This document shows positions 43,548 through 51,722 of a DNA stretch of 64,000 nt, piece after piece. The position numbers and the translations under genes were made by a program. A model generated the notes under the pieces. That model had not been told where the DNA came from. It saw nothing but the letters and a program-made list of their open reading frames with translations, and did not search any database. Numbering within the stretch: position 1 is the stretch's first letter; each line of letters starts with the position of its first letter. This DNA is from Streptomyces aurantiogriseus (GTDB taxonomy: Bacteria > Actinomycetota > Actinomycetes > Streptomycetales > Streptomycetaceae): contig NZ_BMSX01000012.1 of the NCBI RefSeq assembly GCF_014649375.1, forward strand, positions 248,001 through 312,000, in the 5' to 3' direction.

Positions 43548-44855
43548 TCAGCTGCCGGCGTAGAAGTTGTTCGTCTTCAGGTTGGTGTCGATCTCGCTGA
43601 CGGCTCGGTCGAGGGCGCCCTTGACGTCGGCGCCCGCCAGGATGTCCCGAGCCGTCTTGGAGAACACCGTGGAAACGTAGGGGTAGGCCGGGGTGACGGG
43701 CCGGACCACCGCGAACTCCTGCGCCGCCTTGAGGAAGATGTTGAACCGACCGCCCGCTTCGTAGCCCTTGACCTGTGCCGCTGCCGCGTCGGTGGCGGGG
43801 ATGGTGTTGGTGGCCTTCGCGAAGTCCACGAAGTACTTCGTCTGCCGGGAGAAGTTCAGGTAGGCCTGGGCGCCTTCCTTGTTGGCGCAGGTCGAGCTCA
43901 TGCCCCACTGCCAGGACGCTCCACCGATCTTCGGTCCGTTCCCGAAGTCGACCGGCGGGAGGATCGCCAGATCGCTGCCGAACTTGTCGGTGTTGGCCTG
44001 GGCCGACCAGCTGCCGTCCCACTGAATCGCGGTCTTTCCGTTGCGGAAGTCGTCGGCGGGGCTCTTGCTGGACTTCTGCGGCGCGTAGCCCTTCGTGACC
44101 ATCGAGCGGAACCACTTGCCCCACTCGACGGCCTTCTCGCCGTCCAGCGCGCCCTTGGCGGTCTTGTAGGTCGAGCGGTCGATCAGGTCGCCGCCGAAGC
44201 TCTGCAGTATCGGGGAGTAGGCGTACGGGAACCACTCACCGGTGTCGGCCGTGCCGAGGTCCAGGGTGTTCTTGAACTCGCCGCCCGCCTTGATCTTGGC
44301 GAGCGCGCCCATGAACTCGTCCTCGGTCCAGGGCTTGTCGAAGGTGGGGACGCGGATGCCGTACTTGTTCAGCACCGACTTGCGGGAGTACATGGTCAGA
44401 GCCACGTCGTAGAACCCGAACGCATAGGTCTTGTCCTGGTATGTGGCGACCGTACTGGGCAGCTGGTCCTTCACGGCGACCTTGCCCTGGGACAGGTCCA
44501 GCGGCGCGAGGTACCCGCCCCAGGCCCAGTTCGGGACGTTGGGTCCATCGACGTCGAGGATGCACGGCAGCTTCTTGGCGGAAGCGGCGGCCACCACCGA
44601 GTCGTTGTAGGAACCCTGCGGGAACGCCTGGATCTTGACCTTGTACGTGCTCTGGCCGGCGTTGAAGTCCTTGACGATCTGCTTCACGACGCCGTACTCG
44701 GCGGCGTTGCCGGCGTTGTGCGTCCACAGGATCAGCGTGTTGCCGTCGGCGCCCGACGAGCCGGTGTTCCCGCTGCCACCGCAGCCGCCCACGAGCGCCG
44801 CCGCGGCAAGGGCGGCTATGCTCGATACCGCGAGGCGCCTGGTTCTCGATTCCAC
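43548..44855 (-). CDS. Sugar ABC transporter substrate-binding lipoprotein
   Basis: 435 residues, GTG at 44853-44855 after GGAGGA. Signal LAVSSIAALAAAALVGGC has the lipobox VGGC. Family-1 (maltose-type) binding protein: ILWTHNAGNAAEYGVVKQIVKDF, FYDVALTMYSRKSVLNKYGI, and AIQWDGSWSA. It presents fructo-oligosaccharides or related sugars to the MalFG-type permeases; substrate inferred from the adjoining GH32. First gene of this operon, with a hairpin between it and the lacI-type gene upstream. Confidence 0.88.
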   Translation of the reverse strand: MESRTRRLAVSSIAALAAAALVGGCGGSGNTGSSGADGNTLILWTHNAGNAAEYGVVKQIVKDFNAGQSTYKVKIQAFPQGSYNDSVVAAASAKKLPCILDVDGPNVPNWAWGGYLAPLDLSQGKVAVKDQLPSTVATYQDKTYAFGFYDVALTMYSRKSVLNKYGIRVPTFDKPWTEDEFMGALAKIKAGGEFKNTLDLGTADTGEWFPYAYSPILQSFGGDLIDRSTYKTAKGALDGEKAVEWGKWFRSMVTKGYAPQKSSKSPADDFRNGKTAIQWDGSWSAQANTDKFGSDLAILPPVDFGNGPKIGGASWQWGMSSTCANKEGAQAYLNFSRQTKYFVDFAKATNTIPATDAAAAQVKGYEAGGRFNIFLKAAQEFAVVRPVTPAYPYVSTVFSKTARDILAGADVKGALDRAVSEIDTNLKTNNFYAGS

Positions 44856-44877
44856 CTGGGTTCCTCCATTTTCACTG

Positions 44878-44901
44878 GGCACGGTCCTGGCAGACCGTGC
44901 C
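44878..44901 (-). terminator. Hairpin between LacI gene and sugar-transport operon
   Basis: Perfect 9-bp arms GGCACGGTC and GACCGTGCC around CTGGCA, downstream of the minus-strand LacI gene and 22 bp before the binding-protein start. Could terminate the LacI transcript; its position close to the promoter also allows an operator role. Confidence 0.55.
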
Positions 44902-44954
44902 GGCGGCCGGTGCTGACGGCCGCCTGTATCGGTGGGTGCTTCGCCGTTCCGGGG

Positions 44955-45989
44955 TCAGAGTCGGGGCGGCGGAGCGACCGATGCCCGTACCACCAGCGGG
45001 CAGGGCAGCATTTCCTGAGCAACCGGACCAGGCTCCTGGTCCGGGGCGGCCGTGAGCGCGAGCAGCTGTGCGACCGCGCGCGCCCCCATCTCGTAGTGCG
45101 GCAGGGCGACGGTGGTCAGGCCGGGGAACAAGCCGTCGCAGATCAGTTCCTGGTCGTCGAAGCCGATGACCGACAGGTCGTCAGGGATCGACAGCCCCAG
45201 TTCGGTGGCGGCGTGGTAGACGCCCATCGCCATCCGGTCGGAGAAGCAGAACAACGCGGTGGGCCGTGGTGTGGTCCGCAGCAGCGTGAGTGCCGCCCGG
45301 TACCCGCCGGCGGGTTCGCTGGTCTCGGCCACCACCAGCCGGGGGTCCTCGGCGATGTCCGCCTCGGCGAGAGCACGCCGGTAGCCCTCAAGGCGTCCGT
45401 GGGTGGCCGGGATGTCGTCGACGTTGTTGATGAAACCGATACGGCGGTGACCGTGCCGGAGCAGTTCGCTCACAGCGGTGTGGCCGCCCTGGATCTCGTC
45501 CGGTACCACCGAGGGAACGGCCGGGTCGTCCGAGCGTGCGTCGAGCAGCACCGTGGGGACCGACCGCAGCCGCTCCGGCACCTCCACGACCCGGTGGTAC
45601 ATGGAGGCGTACAGCACGCCGTCGACCTGGCGCTGCAGCAGAAGGTCGATCTCCTTGCGCTCCAACTCCGGGTCGCCGCCGGTGTTCAGCATGAGCAGCA
45701 GGAGGCCGTGCTTGGCCGCCTCCTCCTGCGCTCCCAGGATGATCCGGCCGGCGTGCGGAGTGGTGGCGATCTGGTCGCTGACGAAGCCGATCGTGTTCGA
45801 GCGCTTCAGCCGCAGCCCCCGCGCCAGTCCGTTGGGCGCGTACCCCAGTTCCCGGGCCGTTTCGAGCACGCGCTGCCGGGTCTCGGGGTTGATGCGCTTG
45901 CCCTCGACCTCGTTGAGGATGTGGGAGACGGTCGTGGTCGAGACGCCGGCGGCAGCCGCCACGTCTTTGATCCCGATCCGACTGCCCAT
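44955..45989 (-). CDS. LacI family transcriptional regulator (fructan locus 1)
   Basis: 344 residues, ATG at 45987-45989. Helix-turn-helix IKDVAAAAGVSTTTVSHILNE, hinge LGYAPNGLARGLRLKRSNTIG, periplasmic-binding-like sensor (RRIGFINNVDDIPATHGRLEGYRRAL, TALFCFSDRMAMGVYHAA). Upstream of the binding-protein and permease genes and co-oriented, so it likely controls fructan locus 1. Its effector is probably a fructo-sugar; inferred. Confidence 0.9.
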   Translation of the reverse strand: MGSRIGIKDVAAAAGVSTTTVSHILNEVEGKRINPETRQRVLETARELGYAPNGLARGLRLKRSNTIGFVSDQIATTPHAGRIILGAQEEAAKHGLLLLMLNTGGDPELERKEIDLLLQRQVDGVLYASMYHRVVEVPERLRSVPTVLLDARSDDPAVPSVVPDEIQGGHTAVSELLRHGHRRIGFINNVDDIPATHGRLEGYRRALAEADIAEDPRLVVAETSEPAGGYRAALTLLRTTPRPTALFCFSDRMAMGVYHAATELGLSIPDDLSVIGFDDQELICDGLFPGLTTVALPHYEMGARAVAQLLALTAAPDQEPGPVAQEMLPCPLVVRASVAPPPRL

Positions 45990-46155
45990 GTTGTGCCCAA
46001 TCGTTTTGGCCAGTGAGTGCGGGATGAGATTGCGCCCCGCGAGGCGCTCCTGTCAACGGCTCGTTACGAACTCGTGGCTGAGCGACGTCGACGCGAGGCG
46101 GCAGCCGACCCGCTGGAAGGGGCGCAGGAGGGCACGCGCTCAGGGCATGGCAAGG

Positions 46156-46180
46156 GCCGGGCCCGCGAGGCGGGCCCGGC
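46156..46180 (-). terminator. Hairpin terminator for the levanase-monooxygenase unit
   Basis: Perfect 11-bp arms GCCGGGCCCGC and GCGGGCCCGGC around GAG, 54 bp after the ABM gene's stop on the minus strand. Confidence 0.78.
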
Positions 46181-46183
46181 TGA

Positions 46184-46255
46184 CGTCATGTCACCGGATC
46201 AAGAGGCCGTCATGTGACCGGATCGAGGGGTCGTCACGCCACCGGATCGAGGAAA
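46184..46255 (-). repeat. Three 24-bp tandem repeats overlapping the end of the ABM gene
   Basis: Units 46184-46207, 46208-46231 and 46232-46255 each contain CACCGGATC or GACCGGATC and start with CGTCA. The first two share 20 of 24 bases. The third contains the last codons and stop of the ABM gene (LDPVA), so the end of the gene has been copied twice downstream, before the terminator. Confidence 0.75.
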
Positions 46256-46527
46256 GTCAGCACCGAGGCGTCCTCCTCGATCAGGGGGACGAGTGCGGCG
46301 TTGAACGGGCCGCCGTACGGGGCCTTCAGGTGGGCCTGGAAGGCGTCCTCGTCCTGGTACACCTCGAAGATCCAGTAGGCGCGCGGGTTGGACGCCTTGG
46401 TGTAGACGTCGAAGGCGAGGTTGCCGTCCTCCTCGCGGACCTTCTTGGCGTAGTCCAGGATCAGGCGGGCGACCTCGTCCTCCGCTCCCTCGCGGGCGGT
46501 GAACTCGGCGAGCAGGGTCTTGTTCAC
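46234..46527 (-). CDS. Antibiotic biosynthesis monooxygenase (ABM)-fold protein
   Basis: 97 residues from GTG at 46525-46527, behind GGAGG; an earlier in-frame reading overlaps the levanase. Short ferredoxin-like ABM domain: LLAEFTAREGAEDEVARLIL, GNLAFDVYTKASNPRAYWIFEVYQDEDAFQAHLK, and GPFNAALVPLIEE. The family includes YgiN quinol monooxygenase and LsrG. Substrate unknown. It lies 25 bp after the levanase gene and is likely cotranscribed, an unusual partner for a levanase. Confidence 0.8.
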   Translation of the reverse strand: MNKTLLAEFTAREGAEDEVARLILDYAKKVREEDGNLAFDVYTKASNPRAYWIFEVYQDEDAFQAHLKAPYGGPFNAALVPLIEEDASVLTFLDPVA

Positions 46528-46552
46528 GGTGATGTGTCCTCCGGGGTCGGGG

Positions 46553-49114
46553 TCAGTCGCGGTAGGAGTCGAGGTGCCAGACGCGGGCACCGTCCAGCTT
46601 CACCGAGCCGTTCTCGGCGAAGACCTCCACTCCCTGGCTGGTGGGGTCGGGGAAGATCTGGTCGGTGATGACCGCTTCGCCGCTGCCGCCGAAGACCTCG
46701 ACGGACGACCAGTCGACGAGGATCCGCAGCTTCACCTTGCCGTTCCTGGCCTGGAGCGGGGCTCGCTGGACGCCGGGGAAGGTGCTGTTGAAGTCCACGG
46801 CGCCTGAGCGGGTGCGGTCGACGTACAGCTCCTGGGTCGTGGTGTCGTAGCCGATGACGGTCTCCTCGCCGTCGGCGCCGGTGCGCACCTTCAGGCCGAA
46901 GCGCTCGGCGTCCTTGAGGGAGAAGGTCGCCTCGATGTCGAGTGCCTTGCCCCTGGCTGCAGGGCCGATCAGGGGCTTTGTGGTGCTTTTGACGGTGACG
47001 CCGGATGCCGTCGCCGGGCTCTTCTCGCGGAGGGACTCCAGGCTTGCCACCGGCTTGCTGGTCAGCCGAACTCGGCCGTCGATCGTACGCAGGGCCATCT
47101 CCCGGGGTGCGCTCTGCGCTCCGCGCCAGGGGGAGGTGGGGATGGCGCCGCTGTAGTCCCAGTTGTTCATCCAGCCGACCATGTACCGCTTACCGCCCGG
47201 AGCGTTCTCCCAGGACACCGCCGCGTAGTAGTCCTTGCCGTAGTCGGCCCAGTCGGCGCGCTGCACGACGGACTTGGCGGGGGCGTCGGCGGCGGTGAAC
47301 CGGTCGGCCAGGATGTGGCCCCAGCCGGCGGTGTTCATGTCGACGACCTGGATGCGTGCCTTCTTGCCCGCGTAGGGGCGCAGGTCGAAGGAGGCCCAGT
47401 CCAGGGTCTCGCTGTTGGAGCCGGTGGCGCTGCGGACGACCTCGCCGTCGACGATCAGGTTGACGGATGTCTCCTGGGAGACGGGCCGGGCCTTGGTGTC
47501 GGACAGCATGATGTGGTCGACGTTGAGGTGACCCCAGCCGCCGGTGTTGTCGTCGACGATCCTGAGCTGCGCCTTCTTGCCGGCGAGGTCGCTGACGTCC
47601 CAGGAAGCCCAGTTGAGTGCCTCGGCGTCCTTTCCGGTGGCGCTGCGCACCACCTGGCCGTCGACGAGGAGTTCGAGGGCGGTGGGGTTGGCGGAGCCGA
47701 CGGGGTGGTTGCCGCCGCCGATGAGGAAGTTGATGTGGTTCTTGTCGATGGTGAATTCCGGCGAGGTGAGGGTGCCGGTGGTGGAGTCGCCGTTCAGGTA
47801 GGTGTTGACCAGACCGCTGCCCAGGAATCCGGAGACCTCCTGCTGGTTGGGGAGGGTGCCGGTGGCCGGTGCCGAGCCGAAGGCGTCTCCGGTCTTCGTC
47901 CAGTCGCCGTAGCTGCCGCCCTCGAAGTCGGCGAGGACCGTGCCCGCGGGCGGAGGCCCCTGCTCCATGACGGTTCCGGCCTCGTGCGGGTGCCGTCCGC
48001 CGCCGACCTTGAAGTTCAGGTAGGAGCTGTCGACGGTGAACTCGGGTGAGGTGAGGGTGCCGGTGGTGCCGTCACCTGAGTGGAAGCTGTTGGCGAGGCC
48101 CTTGCCGTCGAAGCCCTCGACGGCCCCCTGCCCGGCCAGTGCCCCGGCCGCCGGCCCCGCGCCGAACGCGGTGCCGGTCGTCGTCCACGTACCGAAGTCG
48201 GTGCTCTCGAAGTCCTGCACCACCGTGCCGCTGGGCGGGGTGTAGGTGCCCTTGTCCTCGGCGGTGAACTTCGTGCCGTCGAAGTCGCCGACGAAGTACT
48301 GGGCGGCCGAACCGCCCGCGATGCCACCGGGGTTGATGTTGACGACCAGGACCCACTTGATGTTGTTCTCGTCCCCGTCGACCGCGAGGGGGAACAGGTC
48401 GGGGCACTCCCACACGCCGCCCGTCGCGCCGGCCGGCCCGAACTCGCTGAGCAGGTCCCAGTCCTTGAGGTTCTTCGACGAGTAGAACTGCACCTTGTGC
48501 TCGGTGGACAGCGACACCGTCATCAGCCAGCTCTTGGTCGGCTCGTACCACTGGACCTTGGGGTCACGGAACTCTCTGGAGCCGATGTCGATGACGGGAT
48601 TGCCCTGGTACTTGGTCCAGGTGCGGCCGCGGTCGGTGCTGTAGGCGAGCGACTGCGCCTGGATGCCCGTGGCCTTGTTGAAGCTGGTGTAGATCGCCAC
48701 CATGGGCGGGTTCTTCGTGGTGCCGAACCCGGTGGTGTTGTTCCAGTCGACGACCGCGCTGCCGGAGAACACCATCTCCTCGTCGTCGTGCGACAGGGCG
48801 AGCGGCAGCTCCGTCCAGTGCACGAGGTCCTTGCTCACCGCGTGCCCCCAGGACATGTCGCCCCAGGAGTTACCGTTCGGGTTGTACTGGTAGAAAAGGT
48901 GATATTCACCCTTGAAGTACACGAGGCCGTTGGGGTCGTTCATCCAGTTCTTCTCCGGGGTGAAGTGGAACTGGGGCCGGTAGGTCTCGGTGTACGGCGG
49001 GGTGTCGGCGGCGACGGCCTGAGGGGCGAGCGGGGCTGCGGACAGGGCGCAGACGGTTGCCACCGCCGCGATCATCCGTGTGCGGGCATGCCGGGATACG
49101 CGTCCAGAGCTCAT
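46553..49114 (-). CDS. Secreted GH32 levanase with nested inserted modules
   Basis: 853 residues, ATG at 49112-49114 after ACAGGAGACACC. Signal peptide residues 1-36 (RMIAAVATVCALSAAPLAP, cleavage after AVAAD). GH32 catalysis: NWMNDPNGL (Asp60), EFRDPKVQW (Asp184), VWECPDL (Glu236). The propeller is interrupted at about 297-617 by inserted modules and then resumes (ADYGKDYYAAVSW, GWMNNWDYSG). The C-terminal beta-sandwich ends WSSVEVFGGSGEAVITDQIF. Extracellular release of fructose or oligofructose from levan is the expected role. Own promoter with tandem operators at 49224-49253. Downstream ABM gene is 25 bp away. Confidence 0.92.
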   Translation of the reverse strand: MSSGRVSRHARTRMIAAVATVCALSAAPLAPQAVAADTPPYTETYRPQFHFTPEKNWMNDPNGLVYFKGEYHLFYQYNPNGNSWGDMSWGHAVSKDLVHWTELPLALSHDDEEMVFSGSAVVDWNNTTGFGTTKNPPMVAIYTSFNKATGIQAQSLAYSTDRGRTWTKYQGNPVIDIGSREFRDPKVQWYEPTKSWLMTVSLSTEHKVQFYSSKNLKDWDLLSEFGPAGATGGVWECPDLFPLAVDGDENNIKWVLVVNINPGGIAGGSAAQYFVGDFDGTKFTAEDKGTYTPPSGTVVQDFESTDFGTWTTTGTAFGAGPAAGALAGQGAVEGFDGKGLANSFHSGDGTTGTLTSPEFTVDSSYLNFKVGGGRHPHEAGTVMEQGPPPAGTVLADFEGGSYGDWTKTGDAFGSAPATGTLPNQQEVSGFLGSGLVNTYLNGDSTTGTLTSPEFTIDKNHINFLIGGGNHPVGSANPTALELLVDGQVVRSATGKDAEALNWASWDVSDLAGKKAQLRIVDDNTGGWGHLNVDHIMLSDTKARPVSQETSVNLIVDGEVVRSATGSNSETLDWASFDLRPYAGKKARIQVVDMNTAGWGHILADRFTAADAPAKSVVQRADWADYGKDYYAAVSWENAPGGKRYMVGWMNNWDYSGAIPTSPWRGAQSAPREMALRTIDGRVRLTSKPVASLESLREKSPATASGVTVKSTTKPLIGPAARGKALDIEATFSLKDAERFGLKVRTGADGEETVIGYDTTTQELYVDRTRSGAVDFNSTFPGVQRAPLQARNGKVKLRILVDWSSVEVFGGSGEAVITDQIFPDPTSQGVEVFAENGSVKLDGARVWHLDSYRD

Positions 49115-49223
49115 GGTGTCTCCTGTGCCGCGGCCGTCCGCGCAGCGGAGCCTGCTGCCCGGCGCGGAACCGGCCGAAAAGTGACGCCTTGCCGGCGCCG
49201 ACGTCCACGGCGCCGGCAAGGGG

Positions 49224-49253
49224 TGTCATCGTTGACTTGTGTCATCGATGACA
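49224..49253. promoter_or_regulatory. Tandem LacI-type operators upstream of the levanase
   Basis: Two 14-bp sites 16 bp apart: TGTCATCGTTGACT (49224-49237) and the perfect palindrome TGTCATCGATGACA (49240-49253), with the CG-centred symmetry typical of LacI regulators. They lie 110-140 bp upstream of the levanase start. Reverse-complemented, the 30-bp block is 28/30 identical to the block at 50458-50487. The candidate regulator is the LacI gene at 53645. Confidence 0.85.
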
Positions 49254-49336
49254 TCGAGTGGCCCGATGATGGGGGCAATCCGGCCGATGCGTCAACGGTT
49301 CGGCGGTCATGTCTACCTGAGCGGATTGCCCGCCCG

Positions 49337-50299
49337 TCATGCGCGGTCGGCCGTGGCGAGCTGCGCCAACTGGCTCTGCCAGGGCGGGTTGGGACCGGCG
49401 ACAGAGCAGGTCAGGGCTGCGACGCGGGCGCCGAACCGGCATGCTTCCGCAACGTCGTCGAGGCGGAGTTCTGTCAGCCGGCCGCCGAGAAGCCCGCGGG
49501 CGCCGAGGTGGTGCAGCAGACCGGCGGTGAAGGAGTCACCCGCCCCGACCGTGTCGACGACACTCGTCGCAACGGCGGGCACCTGGACCCGCTCGCCGTC
49601 GAGCGAGGCCAGGGCGCCGTCGGCTCCGCGCGTGATCACGACGAGCCGCGCCCCGGCCGCGTGCCAGATGTCGCACGCCTGCTCGGGCGGCGTGCCCGGC
49701 AGCAGGAGTTGGAGGTCGTCCTCGCTCAGCCGCAGCACGTCGGCGAGGGCGCACCAGTGCGCCAGCCGGGCGCGGTAGACGTCGGGGTGCACCAGCAGCG
49801 GCCGGACGTTGGGGTCGATGCTGATGGTCGCGTGCGGGGCGGCCGAGGCCAGGAAGTCCTCCACCACCGCCGCACCGGGTTCCCGGACCAGGGCCAGGGA
49901 TCCGGTGTGCAGGCAGGCGGTTCCGGAGAGGTCCACCCGGTTCAGTTCCTCGGCCGTCCACTGCCAGTCGGCCGTGTTCTGCGCATGGAAGGAGAACGCG
50001 GCCTGCCCCTGGGTGTCCAGCTCCGCCACGGCCAGCGTGCTGGGTTCGGCGGCCTGGACGGCGTCCGACAGGTCCACTTCCGACGCCTCCAGATGGGCCC
50101 GGAACAGGCGGCCGAACACGTCGCCGGACAGGCGCGCGAGGAAGCGCGCCGGGGTGCCGATACGGGCCAGGGACACTGCCGTGTTCGCAGGTCCGCCGCC
50201 CGGCAGTACACGCAGGGCGAGTTCGTTCGAGGTGCTCGCGGGTTCGGCGAACGCGTCCGCGACGCACTCCCCCAGGACGGTGATCTGACGCGGGCTCAT
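49337..50299 (-). CDS. PfkB family fructokinase
   Basis: 320 residues, ATG at 50297-50299. Ribokinase-fold sugar kinase: ITVLGECVADAF, VLPGGGPANTAVSLARIG (sugar-binding Gly-rich motif), ISIDPNVRPLLV and VVDTVGAGDSFTAGLLHHLG (ATP/catalytic Asp, GAGD). In this context it phosphorylates fructose freed by the levanase and imported by the divergent ABC system. The shared 249-bp divergent region carries the second operator block. Confidence 0.88.
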   Translation of the reverse strand: MSPRQITVLGECVADAFAEPASTSNELALRVLPGGGPANTAVSLARIGTPARFLARLSGDVFGRLFRAHLEASEVDLSDAVQAAEPSTLAVAELDTQGQAAFSFHAQNTADWQWTAEELNRVDLSGTACLHTGSLALVREPGAAVVEDFLASAAPHATISIDPNVRPLLVHPDVYRARLAHWCALADVLRLSEDDLQLLLPGTPPEQACDIWHAAGARLVVITRGADGALASLDGERVQVPAVATSVVDTVGAGDSFTAGLLHHLGARGLLGGRLTELRLDDVAEACRFGARVAALTCSVAGPNPPWQSQLAQLATADRA

Positions 50300-50457
50300 G
50301 GGCTGCTCTTCTCTGACGGGCGTACGGGCACACCGGGCGCGTCGGGGCGGCCGCCGGACAGCCACGGTGGGCGGCGGTCGCGGATGTTTGCCGATTTGTG
50401 ACGAGTGCAAGGCATTGACGTTGCCGGGAAGCGGAGTCCATCATCCTCGCCAGGCAG

Positions 50458-50487
50458 TGTCAACGATGACATAAGTCAACGATGACA
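50458..50487. promoter_or_regulatory. Tandem LacI-type operators between fructokinase and fructose importer
   Basis: TGTCAACGATGACA (50458-50471) and AGTCAACGATGACA (50474-50487), 16 bp apart, 61-90 bp upstream of the binding-protein start and 159 bp from the divergent fructokinase start. Same tandem design as 49224-49253, so one repressor would control levanase, kinase and importer together. Confidence 0.85.
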
Positions 50488-50547
50488 CCCCGGGCGGCAT
50501 GCTCTGATCCCAACCCCGTGCTGCCCGCTATCCCACAGGAGTCGATC

Positions 50548-51570
50548 ATGTCTCGCACCACTCGTCTGTCCTCCTCCCTCCTCAGAGTTGCCGCGGTCAC
50601 GGGCGTCGCGGCCCTCACCCTGACGGCCTGCGGGTCCGGCTCCGGATCGGGCTCCTCGAGTTCCGGCTCGGGCGAGATCAAGGTCGGCCTGATCACCAAG
50701 ACGGACACCAACCCGTTCTTCGTGAAGATGAAGGAGGGCGCGGAGAAGGCCGCCAAGGAGAACGGCGCCAAGCTGGTCACCGCCGCGGGCAAGTTCGACG
50801 GCGACAACGCCGGTCAGGTCACGGCCATCGAGAACATGGTCGCCTCCGGTGTGAAGGGCATCCTGATCACCCCGAGCGACTCCAAGGCCATCGTGCCCGC
50901 GATCGAGAAGGCCAAGGCCAAGGGCGTCCTCGTCATCGCCCTGGACACGCCGACCGAGCCGGAGAGCGCGGTCGACGCCCTCTTCGCCACCGACAACCTC
51001 AAGGCCGGCGAGCTGATCGGCCAGTACGCCAAGGCCGCCATGAAGGGCAAGACCGCCAAGATAGCCACGCTCGACCTCGCACCGGGTGTGTCCGTCGGCG
51101 TCCAGCGGCACGACGGCTTCCTGAAGGGCTTCGGCGTCAAGGAGGGCGACTCCTCCATCGTCTGCTCCCAGGACACCGGCGGCGACCAGGCCAAGGGCCA
51201 GACGGCGATGGAGAACTGCCTCCAGAAGGAGCCCGGCATCAACGTCGTCTACACCATCAACGAGCCGGCCGCGCTGGGCGCGTACACCGCGCTCAAGGCC
51301 AAGGGCCGGGAGAAGGACGTCCTGATCGTCTCCGTCGACGGCGGCTGCACCGGCACGACGGCTGTCAAGGACGGCAAGATCGCCGCAACCTCGCAGCAGT
51401 ACCCGCTGAAGATGGCCGCCGAGGGCGTCAAGGCCGTCGTGACGTACGCCAAGGACGGCAAGAAGGCGTCCGGTTACACGGACACGGGTGTCACCCTGAT
51501 CACCGACAAGGCGCAGGCCGGGGTCACGTCCAAGGACACCGCCTACGGCCTGGAGAACTGCTGGGGCTGA
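50548..51570 (+). CDS. Fructose-type ABC transporter substrate-binding lipoprotein
   Basis: 340 residues, ATG at 50548 after ACAGGAGTC. Lipoprotein signal ending LTLTAC, then Ser/Gly linker ([14 protein letters not shown]). Periplasmic-binding 4 (ribose/FrcB) family: [67 protein letters not shown]. Upstream operators and neighbouring permease and ATPase define a sugar importer; FrcB-like fructose binding is inferred from the levanase and fructokinase neighbours. Confidence 0.88.
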   Translation: MSRTTRLSSSLLRVAAVTGVAALTLTACGSGSGSGSSSSGSGEIKVGLITKTDTNPFFVKMKEGAEKAAKENGAKLVTAAGKFDGDNAGQVTAIENMVASGVKGILITPSDSKAIVPAIEKAKAKGVLVIALDTPTEPESAVDALFATDNLKAGELIGQYAKAAMKGKTAKIATLDLAPGVSVGVQRHDGFLKGFGVKEGDSSIVCSQDTGGDQAKGQTAMENCLQKEPGINVVYTINEPAALGAYTALKAKGREKDVLIVSVDGGCTGTTAVKDGKIAATSQQYPLKMAAEGVKAVVTYAKDGKKASGYTDTGVTLITDKAQAGVTSKDTAYGLENCWG

Positions 51571-51722
51571 GCCGCCCCGAGGACCGTACGACGCCGCCTT
51601 CCCCTCAGCGGGGCGGTCGGCCCCTCCTCCCCGATCGGGGGACGGCCGCCCCCTCGTCTCCTCTTCCCCCTGGCCTCCGGCAGGGACGGACAAGGACATC
51701 TGTCTTCCGACAAGGACTTCGC

